Assembly: GCA_964584935.1 (NCBI GenBank)
Contig: CAZPBN010000007.1
Span: forward strand, 66,865 to 130,864
Reading direction: 5' to 3'
Length of the DNA: 64,000 bases
DNA from: CAZPBN01 sp964584935
GTDB lineage: Bacteria > Acidobacteriota > Aminicenantia > Aminicenantales > Aminicenantaceae
The position numbers and the translations under genes were made by a program. Shown here one piece after another: positions 54,581 through 63,155 of this stretch. Each line of letters opens with the position of its first letter. Position 1 is the stretch's first letter. A model generated the notes under the pieces. That model made no database searches. It was given only the letters and a program-made list of their open reading frames with translations, and was not told the origin of the DNA.

Positions 54581-54581
54581 T

Positions 54582-56093
54582 CTACAGCCTGTTCCTAAAA
54601 TTCTCTACTCTTCCTTGGAACTTCCAGTTGCTTTGCTTTTTCCCTGAATTCCTTAGAAGGCGTGATTTTGCCTCTTTGTAACTTTTAATTCCGGCTGCAA
54701 TTAAAGCAACATTGATTTCTTCAGGATCTGTCTTTTTCTCCTCTGCTTCCAGATTTGCGATAAAATGGGTGTTGTAATTTCCTTTAAAAAAGTGAGGATG
54801 GAGAAGAATCCGCTTAAAGAAGGGAATCGTGGTTTTTATTCCATAAATCTGATATTCGGATAATGCTCTCAACATTCTCTGAATCGCCTCTTCCCTTGTC
54901 TGTCCCCAACTGATAAGCTTTGACAGTAACGGATCATATTCCAAGGGAACTTTAAATCCCTCGTAGATTCCATTATCATTCCGGATCCCCAATCCGCCGG
55001 ATGGGGTACAAAGATGGCTGATTTTCCCCGGTGATGGCATAAAATCATTTTCCGGATCTTCCGCATATATCCGGCATTCAATCGAATGCCCTCTTGGCTG
55101 GATATCTTCCTGCCCAAAATCCAAATGAAAACCGGATGCCACTTTAATCTGGTTTTTGACAAGGTCTATTCCTGTAACCATTTCAGTAATCGGGTGCTCC
55201 ACCTGCAGCCTCGTATTCATCTCCAAAAAAAAGAAATTTTTGTTTTTATCCACCACAAATTCCACTGTACCAGCATTCCTGTAATTCACAGCAGAAGCTG
55301 CTCTTACCGCAACTTCTCCCATTCTCTTTCTTATTTTTTCATCAATGAACGGAGAAGGGGTTTCTTCCAGAACCTTCTGGTACCGTCTTTGGATGGAACA
55401 TTCTCTCTCCCCCAGATAAACCGTGTTTCCAAAATGATCTGCCAATATCTGAATTTCAATGTGATGAGGTTCTTCAACATATTTCTCTATATAGACAGAA
55501 TCATCATCAAAACTCGATTTTGCTTCCGAACGGGCTATCCGAAAAGAAGAAATAAGGTCTTTTTTCCCCTTCACCAGTCTCAGACCTTTTCCTCCCCCGC
55601 CGGCTGATGCTTTAAGCAAAACCGGAAAACCAGTCTGTTCGGCAATCAGCATAAGTTCTTTTTCATTCTTTGCAGGCTTCATTGCTCCGGGAATTATGGG
55701 CACACCGGCTTCAGACATTCTTTGACGGGACACAGTCTTCTGCCCCATCAATTCCATCGGTTCAGACTGGGGGCCAATAAAGACGATCCCTTCTTTTTCA
55801 CACCGGGATACCAGTCTGGAGCTCTCTGCAAGAAAACCGTATCCGGGATGGAGGGCTTCGGCTTTGCTTTTTTTTGTGGCTTCAATTATTCGGTCTATAT
55901 TGAGATAACTCTCTGATGGTTTCGCACCTCCGATAAAATAAGCCTCTTCTGCCAGTCTCACATGAAGGGCGTTTTTATCAGCTTCAGAATAAACCGCTAC
56001 AGGAATGATCCCCATTTCCCGGCAGGCACGGATAATTCTTACTGCTATTTCGCCTCTGTTTGCGATCAAAATTTTTTTAAAGAGCTTAGCCAT
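54582..56093 (-). CDS. Biotin carboxylase subunit of an acyl-CoA carboxylase
   Basis: ATP-grasp enzyme that carboxylates biotin with bicarbonate. It has 503 residues. KILIANRGEIAVRIIRACREMGI opens the first domain. ATP-binding KASAGGGGKGLRLVK, bicarbonate/biotin site FLEMNTRLQVEHPITEMVTG, and RGHSIECRIYAEDPENDFMPSPG follow. The C-terminal 50 residues (DPEEINVALIAAGIKSY) are longer than AccC and resemble the propionyl/methylcrotonyl type, so a catabolic acyl-CoA carboxylase is more likely than acetyl-CoA carboxylase. A 229-bp gap with a dispersed repeat separates it from the carboxyltransferase gene. Confidence 0.92.
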   Translation of the reverse strand: MAKLFKKILIANRGEIAVRIIRACREMGIIPVAVYSEADKNALHVRLAEEAYFIGGAKPSESYLNIDRIIEATKKSKAEALHPGYGFLAESSRLVSRCEKEGIVFIGPQSEPMELMGQKTVSRQRMSEAGVPIIPGAMKPAKNEKELMLIAEQTGFPVLLKASAGGGGKGLRLVKGKKDLISSFRIARSEAKSSFDDDSVYIEKYVEEPHHIEIQILADHFGNTVYLGERECSIQRRYQKVLEETPSPFIDEKIRKRMGEVAVRAASAVNYRNAGTVEFVVDKNKNFFFLEMNTRLQVEHPITEMVTGIDLVKNQIKVASGFHLDFGQEDIQPRGHSIECRIYAEDPENDFMPSPGKISHLCTPSGGLGIRNDNGIYEGFKVPLEYDPLLSKLISWGQTREEAIQRMLRALSEYQIYGIKTTIPFFKRILLHPHFFKGNYNTHFIANLEAEEKKTDPEEINVALIAAGIKSYKEAKSRLLRNSGKKQSNWKFQGRVENFRNRL

Positions 56094-56286
56094 TTTATTC
56101 TATAATGTGATTCGATTTCCGGTTTCCTTTTCCTCTAGGATCTCTCCTTTTACAGCTTTTAAAAAAGGCACATGCAATGAATACATATCCTTGTTTTTTC
56201 CTCGGTTTCTAGTTTTCAATCTCCAAATCATTTCATATCTGACATATGATCATTCATATTGATTCTTTCATTTTAATGTTGTTTTA

Positions 56287-56312
56287 TCTTACGTCTTACG
56301 TCTGACGATTCA
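56287..56312. repeat. Dispersed GTAAGACG-type repeat, copy D
   Basis: CTTACGTCTTACGTCTGACG followed by ATTCAT lies between the carboxyltransferase and biotin carboxylase genes. It shares CGTCTGACG and TGACGATTCAT with the copy at 8541-8580. Confidence 0.5.
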
Positions 56313-56322
56313 TTAATTTTAA

Positions 56323-57873
56323 TCATAACGGAATATTCCCGTGTTTTTTCGGTGGATTTTTATCCCGTTTGTTTTTCATCATTTCCAGAGCCGCGATAAG
56401 CTTTGGTCTTGTGAATTTCGGTTCAATTACCTCATCCAGATACCCTTTTTCACAAGCAATATAAGGATTGGCAAACTTTTGCCGGAATTCTTCAACCTTT
56501 TTTTTGCTTAATTGATCAGGATCTTCGGCTTTTTCAAGCTCCCGTCTGTATACAATTTTAACCGCGCCTTCCGGCCCCATAACCGCTATTTCTGCTGTGG
56601 GATAGGCATAATTGATATCAGCTCTGATGTGTTTTGACGCCATCACACAATAAGCCCCTCCGTATGATTTTCTTGTGATCAGAGTTATTTTCGGAACCGT
56701 GGCTTCGGCAAAAGCGTAGAGTATCTTGGCTCCATGTCTTATGATCCCTCCGTGTTCCTGGGATACTCCCGGGAGAAATCCGGGAACATCTTCGAGGGTT
56801 GCGAGAGGAATATTGAACGCATCACAAAATCGGATAAAACGGGCTCCTTTATCCGAAGAATTGATATCAAGAACGCCGGCAAGATAGTCAGGTTGATTGG
56901 CCACAATACCCACCGGCTTTCCGGCAAGTCTTCCAAATCCAATGACGATGTTTTTGGCATAATGCTCTTGGATTTCAAAAAAATATTGATCATCCAGCAC
57001 ATCCCTGATAATTTTTCTTATGTCATAAGGAAGATTGGGATCATCAGGAACCACAAAATTGAGTTCTTCATTGGTCCTGTCAGGTGGATCCTTGGTCTCC
57101 TTCTCGGGAGGATCTTCCATATTGTTATCAGGAACAAAAGAAAGAATTTCCCGTACCAATGCCAGTGTGTGCTCTTCATTCTCAGCAGCAAAATGAGCCA
57201 CTCCACTCAAGGTGTTATGAGCCTCAGCTCCGCCTAATTCCTCCATAGAAACCTCTTCATGCGTCACTTCCCTTATCACATCAGGGCCTGTTATAAACAT
57301 ATTGCTTTTTTCTTTGGTCATGATAATGAAATCAGTTATAGCCGGTGAATACACTGCTCCCCCGGCACAGGGTCCCATTATGGCAGATATCTGGGGAATC
57401 ACCCCTGAGGCAAGGACATTTCTTAAAAAAATCTCAGCATAACCAGCCAAGCTGGCAACACCTTCCTGAATACGGGCTCCGCCGGAATCATTCAACCCAA
57501 TTATAGGGGCTCCGGCTTTCATAGCCATCTCCATGATTTTGATAACTTTGGAAGCATTCGCTTCACTCAAAGAACCTCCAAATACAGTAAAATCCTGGGC
57601 AAAAATAAAAACAGTCCTTCCTTCGATGGTCCCATATCCTGTGACAATTCCATCGCCGGGGATTTTCCTTTTTTCCATCCCGAAGTCATAACAATGATGA
57701 ACAACAAGTCTGTCAGTTTCCTGGAATGAACCTTGATCCAGAAGAAGATCAATCCGTTCCCTTGCAGTAAGTTTCCCGCTTTCATGGCGTTTTTCAATCT
57801 TTTCTTCTCCTCCTCCCAGTTCTGCAGACTTTGCTTTTTCGGCAAGCTCTTCCAGTTTCTTCTTAATCGTCAT
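56323..57873 (-). CDS. Acyl-CoA carboxyltransferase (propionyl-CoA carboxylase beta type)
   Basis: Transfers carboxyl from carboxybiotin to an acyl-CoA, most likely propionyl-CoA to give methylmalonyl-CoA. The 516 residues match PccB/MmdA. RERIDLLLDQGSFQE, GYGTIEGRTVFIFAQDFTVFGGS and GLNDSGGARIQEGVASLAGY bind acyl-CoA. GPCAGGAVYSPAITDF and DVPGFLPGVSQEHGGIIRHGAK bind biotin. With the biotin carboxylase and carrier downstream and succinyl-CoA synthetase at the left edge, a propionate/methylmalonyl/succinyl route is plausible. The linking mutase is not here. It lies 16 bp after the transaldolase gene. Confidence 0.92.
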   Translation of the reverse strand: MTIKKKLEELAEKAKSAELGGGEEKIEKRHESGKLTARERIDLLLDQGSFQETDRLVVHHCYDFGMEKRKIPGDGIVTGYGTIEGRTVFIFAQDFTVFGGSLSEANASKVIKIMEMAMKAGAPIIGLNDSGGARIQEGVASLAGYAEIFLRNVLASGVIPQISAIMGPCAGGAVYSPAITDFIIMTKEKSNMFITGPDVIREVTHEEVSMEELGGAEAHNTLSGVAHFAAENEEHTLALVREILSFVPDNNMEDPPEKETKDPPDRTNEELNFVVPDDPNLPYDIRKIIRDVLDDQYFFEIQEHYAKNIVIGFGRLAGKPVGIVANQPDYLAGVLDINSSDKGARFIRFCDAFNIPLATLEDVPGFLPGVSQEHGGIIRHGAKILYAFAEATVPKITLITRKSYGGAYCVMASKHIRADINYAYPTAEIAVMGPEGAVKIVYRRELEKAEDPDQLSKKKVEEFRQKFANPYIACEKGYLDEVIEPKFTRPKLIAALEMMKNKRDKNPPKKHGNIPL

Positions 57874-57889
57874 GGCTCAAAACCAACCT

Positions 57890-58537
57890 TTATCTATTTT
57901 TCACTTTTTCCCAGTCTTTTAAAAATTTTTCCATCCCTATATCAGTCAAAGGGTGCTTGACCATTTTTTCAAAAACAGCAAAAGGAATGGTCACAATATC
58001 AGCTCCGATCAAAGCGGATTCAACAACATGAAGAGGATGCCTCACACTGGCGACAATAACTTCTGTTTCAATGGCATAGTTTTCATAGATTATGACTATC
58101 TGCTCAACAAGATCCATGCCCTCGTGAGAAATATCATCGAGCCGACCGATAAAAGGACTGACATACCGGGTTCCTGCCTTAGCTGCCATAATCGCCTGAT
58201 TGGGAGAAAAGACTAAAGTCGTATTCACATCAATACCTTCCTGGGATAGTATTTTTGTTGCTTTGAGACCTTCAAGGCATATAGGGATTTTTATTGCGAC
58301 ATTATCAGCAAATTCAGCCAGATTTTGAGCCTCCTTGACCATTTCATCTGCAGAGGAAGAAACACACTCAACACTCACCGGACCAGGCGATATTTTGCAG
58401 ATTTCTTTAATCAATTCTTCAAATCCAACATTTTCTCTTGAAACAAGAGTCGGATTGGTTGTCACTCCATCCAGCATCCCCAGCTTAGCTGCTTCTTTGA
58501 TTTGATCCAAATTTGCCGTATCCAGGAAAAATTTCAT
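57890..58537 (-). CDS. Transaldolase (TalC/MipB type)
   Basis: Moves a dihydroxyacetone unit between sugar phosphates in the non-oxidative pentose phosphate pathway. With the start at MKFFLDTANLDQIKE it has 215 residues, the short type. DGVTTNPTLVSRE, NVAIKIPICLEGLKA with Schiff-base K83, TLVFSPNQAIMAAKAG and YVSPFIGRLDDIS are conserved. The sequence favours transaldolase over fructose-6-phosphate aldolase, but the two are hard to separate. GGAGG lies 6 bases before ATG 58537. It probably heads the transcript that continues into the carboxyltransferase gene. Confidence 0.92.
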   Translation of the reverse strand: MKFFLDTANLDQIKEAAKLGMLDGVTTNPTLVSRENVGFEELIKEICKISPGPVSVECVSSSADEMVKEAQNLAEFADNVAIKIPICLEGLKATKILSQEGIDVNTTLVFSPNQAIMAAKAGTRYVSPFIGRLDDISHEGMDLVEQIVIIYENYAIETEVIVASVRHPLHVVESALIGADIVTIPFAVFEKMVKHPLTDIGMEKFLKDWEKVKNR

Positions 58538-59017
58538 TAGTACCTCCAAAGTTCCTGATATATAATTGTAATGAATGAAAAAATTTTATATCGATACAGC
58601 AAAAAATGCAAACAGCTTCTAAAAAAAATCCAAAATAAAAATATGGCCTGGAGATAAGCAAGAATAAGTCAGCTGAATAAGCAATAAGTAATAATAAGCA
58701 GCTTGGCTGAATTATTTCCTTTCAATTCAACAATATAGAATTTTCATTTCCCTGGAGTATTTTGCTTAGAATGGATTTTTAATGCCTTAAATTAATTCTA
58801 AGAGTCCATATCTCATCATGAGCTTTATAAGTGACTTTTCTTGCGAAACAATATGTTAATATAGCTAAATATTCTTAAAATCAATATTTTACTGAAAATA
58901 TTGCTTTTAAGATTTTCTTCCCCTGAAGGTAATTCCATAATTCTTTAATTTTCTTGAAGATAAATCAGCCAAGCTGGGTATTTGGTATTCATAGATTCAA
59001 GCTGGGTATTCATAGAT
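58538..59017. other. 480-bp gap with inverted and direct repeats
   Basis: CAGCTTGGCTGA (58699-58710) and its exact reverse complement TCAGCCAAGCTG (58965-58976) flank about 254 bp of AT-rich DNA. Directly after, CAAGCTGGGTATT...CATAGATT occurs twice in tandem (58970-58997 and 58998-59018). The first copy has a 7-bp internal duplication, and the second runs into the stop codon of the FAH gene. AATAAGCA words repeat around 58650-58700. No gene was recognised. The transaldolase promoter should lie here but I cannot place it. Confidence 0.5.
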
Positions 59018-59794
59018 TTAACTGTCCCCTCTTTTTACTTTCATAACTGTATTGGAAAGAGTCCCTATATTTTCAATCTGAATATCCACCCTATCTCCGG
59101 GAGACATGGGACCGATTCCTGCCGGGGTTCCTGTTGAGACAACATCTCCGGGATTTAAAGTCATCACAGAGGAAATAAATTGCACCAGATAAGGAACAGG
59201 AAATATCAGCTTTTTTGTGCTGGATGACTGCTTGAGCTTTCCGTTTAAAAAAGTTTTGATCCTCAAATCAGAAGGATCCGCCTCTGTCTCAATACACGGC
59301 CCTATGGCAGCAAACGTATCAAAAGATTTGGCTCTGGTGAACTGCCCGTCTTTGTCCTGAAGGTCCCTGGCAGTGACATCATTGAAGCAGGTGTAACCCA
59401 ATATATGATCTTCAACATTTGAATTTTCATCCAGCAAGTGAATTTTATTTTTAATAATGAATGCCAGCTCTCCTTCATAATCTATTCTCTTTGACATCTT
59501 GGGATATATTATGATGTCATTAGGCCCTATAACAGATGTGGACGGTTTAAGGAAAATCAAAGGCTCTTCAGGCAAGGGTCGCCCCCTTTCCAGAACATGG
59601 TCTTTATAGTTCGCCCCAACCGCAACAATCTTTGAAGGAATAACCGGAGGAAGCAACATCACCTCTCCGGCCGGAATTCCTTTTTTATGGATTCTGAAAT
59701 CACCGAATACCTTTCCATCAATGGGATACAGCAACTCTTCTTTCAACACACCATAATAGTCTTTATGTTTGTATCGATACCTGTATATCTTCAT
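59018..59794 (-). CDS. Fumarylacetoacetate hydrolase family protein
   Basis: A 258-residue metal-dependent enzyme of the FAH fold, which cleaves or decarboxylates 2-oxo acids such as acylpyruvates. IVAVGANYKDHVLERG, the metal ligands in IDYEGELAFII (Glu-x-Glu) and FNDVTARDLQ (Asp) are conserved. FTRAKSFDTFAAIGP and LNPGDVVSTGTPAGIGP follow. The substrate cannot be decided among fumarylpyruvate, acylpyruvate and oxaloacetate. It is 11 bp downstream of the FN3 lipoprotein gene. Its stop codon lies in a tandem repeat. Confidence 0.88.
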   Translation of the reverse strand: MKIYRYRYKHKDYYGVLKEELLYPIDGKVFGDFRIHKKGIPAGEVMLLPPVIPSKIVAVGANYKDHVLERGRPLPEEPLIFLKPSTSVIGPNDIIIYPKMSKRIDYEGELAFIIKNKIHLLDENSNVEDHILGYTCFNDVTARDLQDKDGQFTRAKSFDTFAAIGPCIETEADPSDLRIKTFLNGKLKQSSSTKKLIFPVPYLVQFISSVMTLNPGDVVSTGTPAGIGPMSPGDRVDIQIENIGTLSNTVMKVKRGDS

Positions 59795-59805
59795 GGGAGT
59801 GGTCC

Positions 59806-61011
59806 TTATTCTTGATCTGTTTTCTTAACAACTTTGTCGCTTTCATTTCCCCGAATATCCACAGCAGAAACAGCATACATATATTCCTTGTCCTTCTCAA
59901 AATCAGTGTCCATAAATGAATTTTTCTTTATAGGAGCTTCCGTTAACAAAATATATTCCTTTTCTCCGGCTTCCTTTCTCCACACCTTATAACCAGCCAA
60001 ATCCTCTTCCTTGTTTCTGTCCCAGCTTAAAGATAAATAATTTCCGGAAACAAGCAGAACAAATCCAGAAGGAGTATCCGGAGCAAACGTATCCTCAGGC
60101 TTTATATTCACAACATTGGAATCACTGCTTTCAACAGGAGATCCTTGCATATCTATTTCATACAATTCAGGAAGATCAATCCATCCATACCGAATCATAA
60201 AATATATGAAAAAAGTCTTTTTCATCACAATAAGAGGAAAATCTGGTCGGGTGGAAGCTCTCACAAAATATCTGTACTCTTCACCAAAATGAAAATCTTT
60301 ATCGCTATATTCATTTTCAATGATGAGCTCAGAATTCAAGCGTTGAGGCTTTTCATCTTCATGACTACGGTAAACATTATATCCTTCAACATAGGGAGGC
60401 TTAGAACTATCAATATTGCTTTGAGGAGGTTGCCATTCAAGCATAATGTGATCCTCAAAAACAGCGGATTTCATGTTCTGTGGTGGTAAAGGAACAATGA
60501 CTGCTTTTTTTGATAATAATTCTGAAAAATCAGATTTTTTCCCTCTTTTGTCTTTTACTTGAATCCCGAAAACCAGAGATTCTAATGAAAAATCATCATT
60601 CTCTATTTCATAAATATACTTGAATTGACCACTACTTTCTTCATCTTGAACATAATAATCGGAAAAGTCGTCTTTCTTTATTGTTTTCAGAAGTGCGGAT
60701 TTATTCTTAAACTCACTGCTTGACACTTCGTTTTCTTTAACTTTTTTTTGGAGACCTCCCTCTGCTTTTTTCTTTTTTTTCTTAAGCAGCCAGATTTCTA
60801 TTTCATCTATTTCTGATAAAGGTTTTCCATTGACATATTCACTTGGATTGATCCATTCCAGTATAAATTCATCTCCTTTCTGGTTTAGCTTGACATTTTC
60901 TACTGTTTTAGGGATTTTTTTTAAAGGAGCCAATATCGGACCCTTTTTTCCGCAGGAAGAAAAAACTAAAAAAGAAATGATCAGAGTTGTTAAGAAAATA
61001 TATCTCTTCAT
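59806..61011 (-). CDS. Lipoprotein with fibronectin type III domains
   Basis: A 401-residue lipoprotein. The signal ends in lipobox FSSC (C20), then GKKGPILAPLKKIP as in small LptM/YifL-type lipoproteins. Three FN3-like domains follow (about 33-165, 170-300 and 305-398). Each has a Trp or Leu core strand such as EFILEWINP, IMLEWQPPQ and LSLSWDRNKEEDLAGYKVWR, and a closing 'Y.Y.(V/I).....G..S'. A 12-residue Lys-rich stretch interrupts the first domain. The stop overlaps the FAH leader region by no bases and its start overlaps the hslU stop by 1 bp. The function is unknown, perhaps protein binding at the outer membrane. Confidence 0.8.
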   Translation of the reverse strand: MKRYIFLTTLIISFLVFSSCGKKGPILAPLKKIPKTVENVKLNQKGDEFILEWINPSEYVNGKPLSEIDEIEIWLLKKKKKKAEGGLQKKVKENEVSSSEFKNKSALLKTIKKDDFSDYYVQDEESSGQFKYIYEIENDDFSLESLVFGIQVKDKRGKKSDFSELLSKKAVIVPLPPQNMKSAVFEDHIMLEWQPPQSNIDSSKPPYVEGYNVYRSHEDEKPQRLNSELIIENEYSDKDFHFGEEYRYFVRASTRPDFPLIVMKKTFFIYFMIRYGWIDLPELYEIDMQGSPVESSDSNVVNIKPEDTFAPDTPSGFVLLVSGNYLSLSWDRNKEEDLAGYKVWRKEAGEKEYILLTEAPIKKNSFMDTDFEKDKEYMYAVSAVDIRGNESDKVVKKTDQE

Positions 61012-62360
61012 TAGAGAATAAAACGGCTCAAATCCTCGTCTTTTATGATATCCTTAAGCTGATCTTGAACATAGGCTCTATCAATCATGATTTCCTTCTT
61101 TGTATTGGGAGCTTTAAATGAAATATCCTCCACAACTTTTTCCATCACTGTATGAAGCCGCCGCGCACCAATATTTTCCGATTCTTCGTTGACTTTTTCG
61201 GCAATGGAAGCTATTTCATCAATGGAATCTTCAGAATAATCGATCTGTATATCTTCTGTTGCCATGAGTGCTTTATACTGTTTGACCAATGCACCTTCCG
61301 GCTCGGTCAGAATTTTTATGAAATCCTTTTTGTATAAAGATGATAATTCCACACGGATGGGAAATCTGCCTTGAAGCTCAGGAATGAGATCGGAGGGCTT
61401 GGTGACATGAAAGGCTCCTGCTCCAATGAACAAGATATGGTCAGTCCTGACAAGTCCATAACGCGTATTAACGGTTGTACCTTCTATGATAGGCAGCAAG
61501 TCCCTCTGGACACCTTCCCTACTCACTTCAGGCCCTCTTCCTGATTCTCTGCCGGAAACCTTATCCACTTCATCAAGAAAAATAATTCCCGAGTGTTCCA
61601 CTTTTTCTATGGCGAGTTTGGAAATCTGATCCATATCCACCAGCTTCTTCTGCTCTTCTTGAAGGAAATAATTGGCGGCATCCTTCACTTTCATTTTCTT
61701 TCTCTTTGTCTTTCCTCCTAAGAATCCAGGGATCATTTCCTGAATATGAATTCCTATTTCCTCCACTCCGCTGTTTGAAAAGATTTCAAAAGGAGGCGCT
61801 TTGGTCTCTTTCACTTCAACATCAACAATCCTTTCATCCAAAAGACCGGCTCTAAACTGATTTCTGAATTTTTCTCTTGTTTCAATAAACTTATCCTGAT
61901 CATCTTGCTGCACGGCATCAGCTGGCTTTTTCACAGGCGGCAATAGGATGTCTAAAATTTTTTCTTCCACATTTCTTTTTGCTTTTTCCTTCACTTCTTC
62001 CATCTTTTCGGTCTTTACCATTTCCACAGAAATACGAACAAGGTCTCTGATCATAGACTCAACATCCCGTCCCACATAGCCAACTTCTGTAAACTTACTG
62101 GCTTCAATTTTAAGAAAAGGAGACGAAGTCAATTTGGCTAAGCGGCGGGAGATCTCTGTTTTTCCAACGCCTGTCGGACCTATCATAAGAATATTTTTAG
62201 GAGCAATTTCATCAGCAAGCTCCGGAGGAACTTTGGTTCTCCTGTATCTGTTTCGAAGGGCTATGGCGACTGCTTTTTTTGCTGCCTCCTGCCCCACGAT
62301 ATATTTATCAAGTTCTGATACAATCTTTTTGGGTGTGAGTTCTGTATCTTTTTGTCTCAT
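61011..62360 (-). CDS. hslU: HslU ATPase subunit of the HslUV protease
   Basis: AAA+ unfoldase that feeds proteins into HslV. With the start at MRQKDTELTPKKIV it has 449 residues. Walker A is GPTGVGKTE (61-69), YVGRDVESMIRDL is the pore loop region, and the I-domain runs from about 115 to 230. Walker B is SGIIFLDEVDKV, and the HslV-docking tail ends DEDLSRFIL. AGAAGG lies 6 bases before ATG 62360, which I prefer to the ATG pair at 62402/62399 that overlaps the hslV stop and has a poor site. Family members normally begin just before LTP. Confidence 0.95.
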   Translation of the reverse strand: MRQKDTELTPKKIVSELDKYIVGQEAAKKAVAIALRNRYRRTKVPPELADEIAPKNILMIGPTGVGKTEISRRLAKLTSSPFLKIEASKFTEVGYVGRDVESMIRDLVRISVEMVKTEKMEEVKEKAKRNVEEKILDILLPPVKKPADAVQQDDQDKFIETREKFRNQFRAGLLDERIVDVEVKETKAPPFEIFSNSGVEEIGIHIQEMIPGFLGGKTKRKKMKVKDAANYFLQEEQKKLVDMDQISKLAIEKVEHSGIIFLDEVDKVSGRESGRGPEVSREGVQRDLLPIIEGTTVNTRYGLVRTDHILFIGAGAFHVTKPSDLIPELQGRFPIRVELSSLYKKDFIKILTEPEGALVKQYKALMATEDIQIDYSEDSIDEIASIAEKVNEESENIGARRLHTVMEKVVEDISFKAPNTKKEIMIDRAYVQDQLKDIIKDEDLSRFIL

Positions 62361-62398
62361 TTTTACCTTCTTTAGATTTTGAGGAAGCGTAATAGGCA

Positions 62399-62935
62399 TC
62401 ATAATTCTTCAATCGTGATGTGTTCATTTGTGTAAATACATATCGCCGAACAAATTTCCATCGCTTCTTTCACGATTTCCTTGGCAGAAAGTTTTGTGTG
62501 TTTCATCAAAGCTCTAGCTGCTGCCAAGGTATAAGGGCCTCCGGACCCAATTGAAATGATTCCATCATCAGGTTCAATCACATCGCCTGTTCCGGAAATT
62601 AGAAAACTATTATCTTTATCTGCGACGACTAAAAGGGCTTCCAGTCTTCGCAGCACTTTATCGGTTCGCCAGTCTTTTGCCAATTCAATGGCGGCTCTGG
62701 AAAGATTCCCTCTATATTCTTCCAATTTTGCTTCAAATCTTGAAAACAGGGCAAAGGCGTCTGAAGTCGCTCCCGCAAATCCGGCTAAGACTTTACCCTG
62801 ATAAAGTCTCCTCAACTTGGAAGCATTCTGTTTCAAAATCGTCTGCCCAACAGTCACCTGTCCGTCACCAGCCATAGCAATTTTATTCTTATGGCGTATG
62901 CATATGATTGTTGTCGAATGTGTTTTACGGCTCAT
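62399..62935 (-). CDS. hslV: HslV peptidase subunit of the HslUV protease
   Basis: Threonine protease of the proteasome beta fold. The 178 residues start MSRKTHSTTIICIRHKNK. The mature enzyme should begin at T8, the nucleophile, after loss of a 7-residue propeptide (E. coli loses only Met). AMAGDGQVT, KLRRLYQGKVLAGFAGATSDAF and IGSGGPYTLAAARAL are conserved. There is no Shine-Dalgarno. The -10 box ends 6 bases before the ATG, so the message is probably leaderless. It is divergent from htpG across 220 bp. Confidence 0.95.
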   Translation of the reverse strand: MSRKTHSTTIICIRHKNKIAMAGDGQVTVGQTILKQNASKLRRLYQGKVLAGFAGATSDAFALFSRFEAKLEEYRGNLSRAAIELAKDWRTDKVLRRLEALLVVADKDNSFLISGTGDVIEPDDGIISIGSGGPYTLAAARALMKHTKLSAKEIVKEAMEICSAICIYTNEHITIEEL

Positions 62936-62941
62936 ATTTAT

Positions 62942-62970
62942 ATGATAATTGAAGTCCCCTGCAAATTCAA
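62942..62970 (-). promoter_or_regulatory. Promoter of hslVU, probably leaderless
   Basis: TTGAAT (62970-62965), a 17-bp spacer and TATCAT (62947-62942). The ATG at 62935 begins 7 bases after the box, about where transcription should start. Confidence 0.5.
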
Positions 62971-63082
62971 ATATTAATTGTTATAAAGTTTCTTCAGTTT
63001 TTTAATTTATATCAGAATAAAGCCAAACTGAAACCGATTAATGAATTCCGAAACCAAATATGATATCGTCATGGTTTCAAAG

Positions 63083-63110
63083 TTGACCAAAACTGACTCT
63101 CTGCTATAAT
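63083..63110 (+). promoter_or_regulatory. Sigma-70 promoter of htpG
   Basis: TTGACC (63083-63088), a 16-bp spacer and a perfect TATAAT (63105-63110). The leader would be about 39 bases and contains AAGGAGT 6 bases before the ATG. Confidence 0.8.
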
Positions 63111-63155
63111 AAAAAAACAAAATATCGAAGAAACAATTTTTATAAGGAGTAAAAA

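Noticed and set aside
58699..58976. Insertion sequence bounded by the 12-bp inverted repeats
   Set aside because: No transposase frame lies between the arms and no target-site duplication was seen, so I list it only as a repeat.
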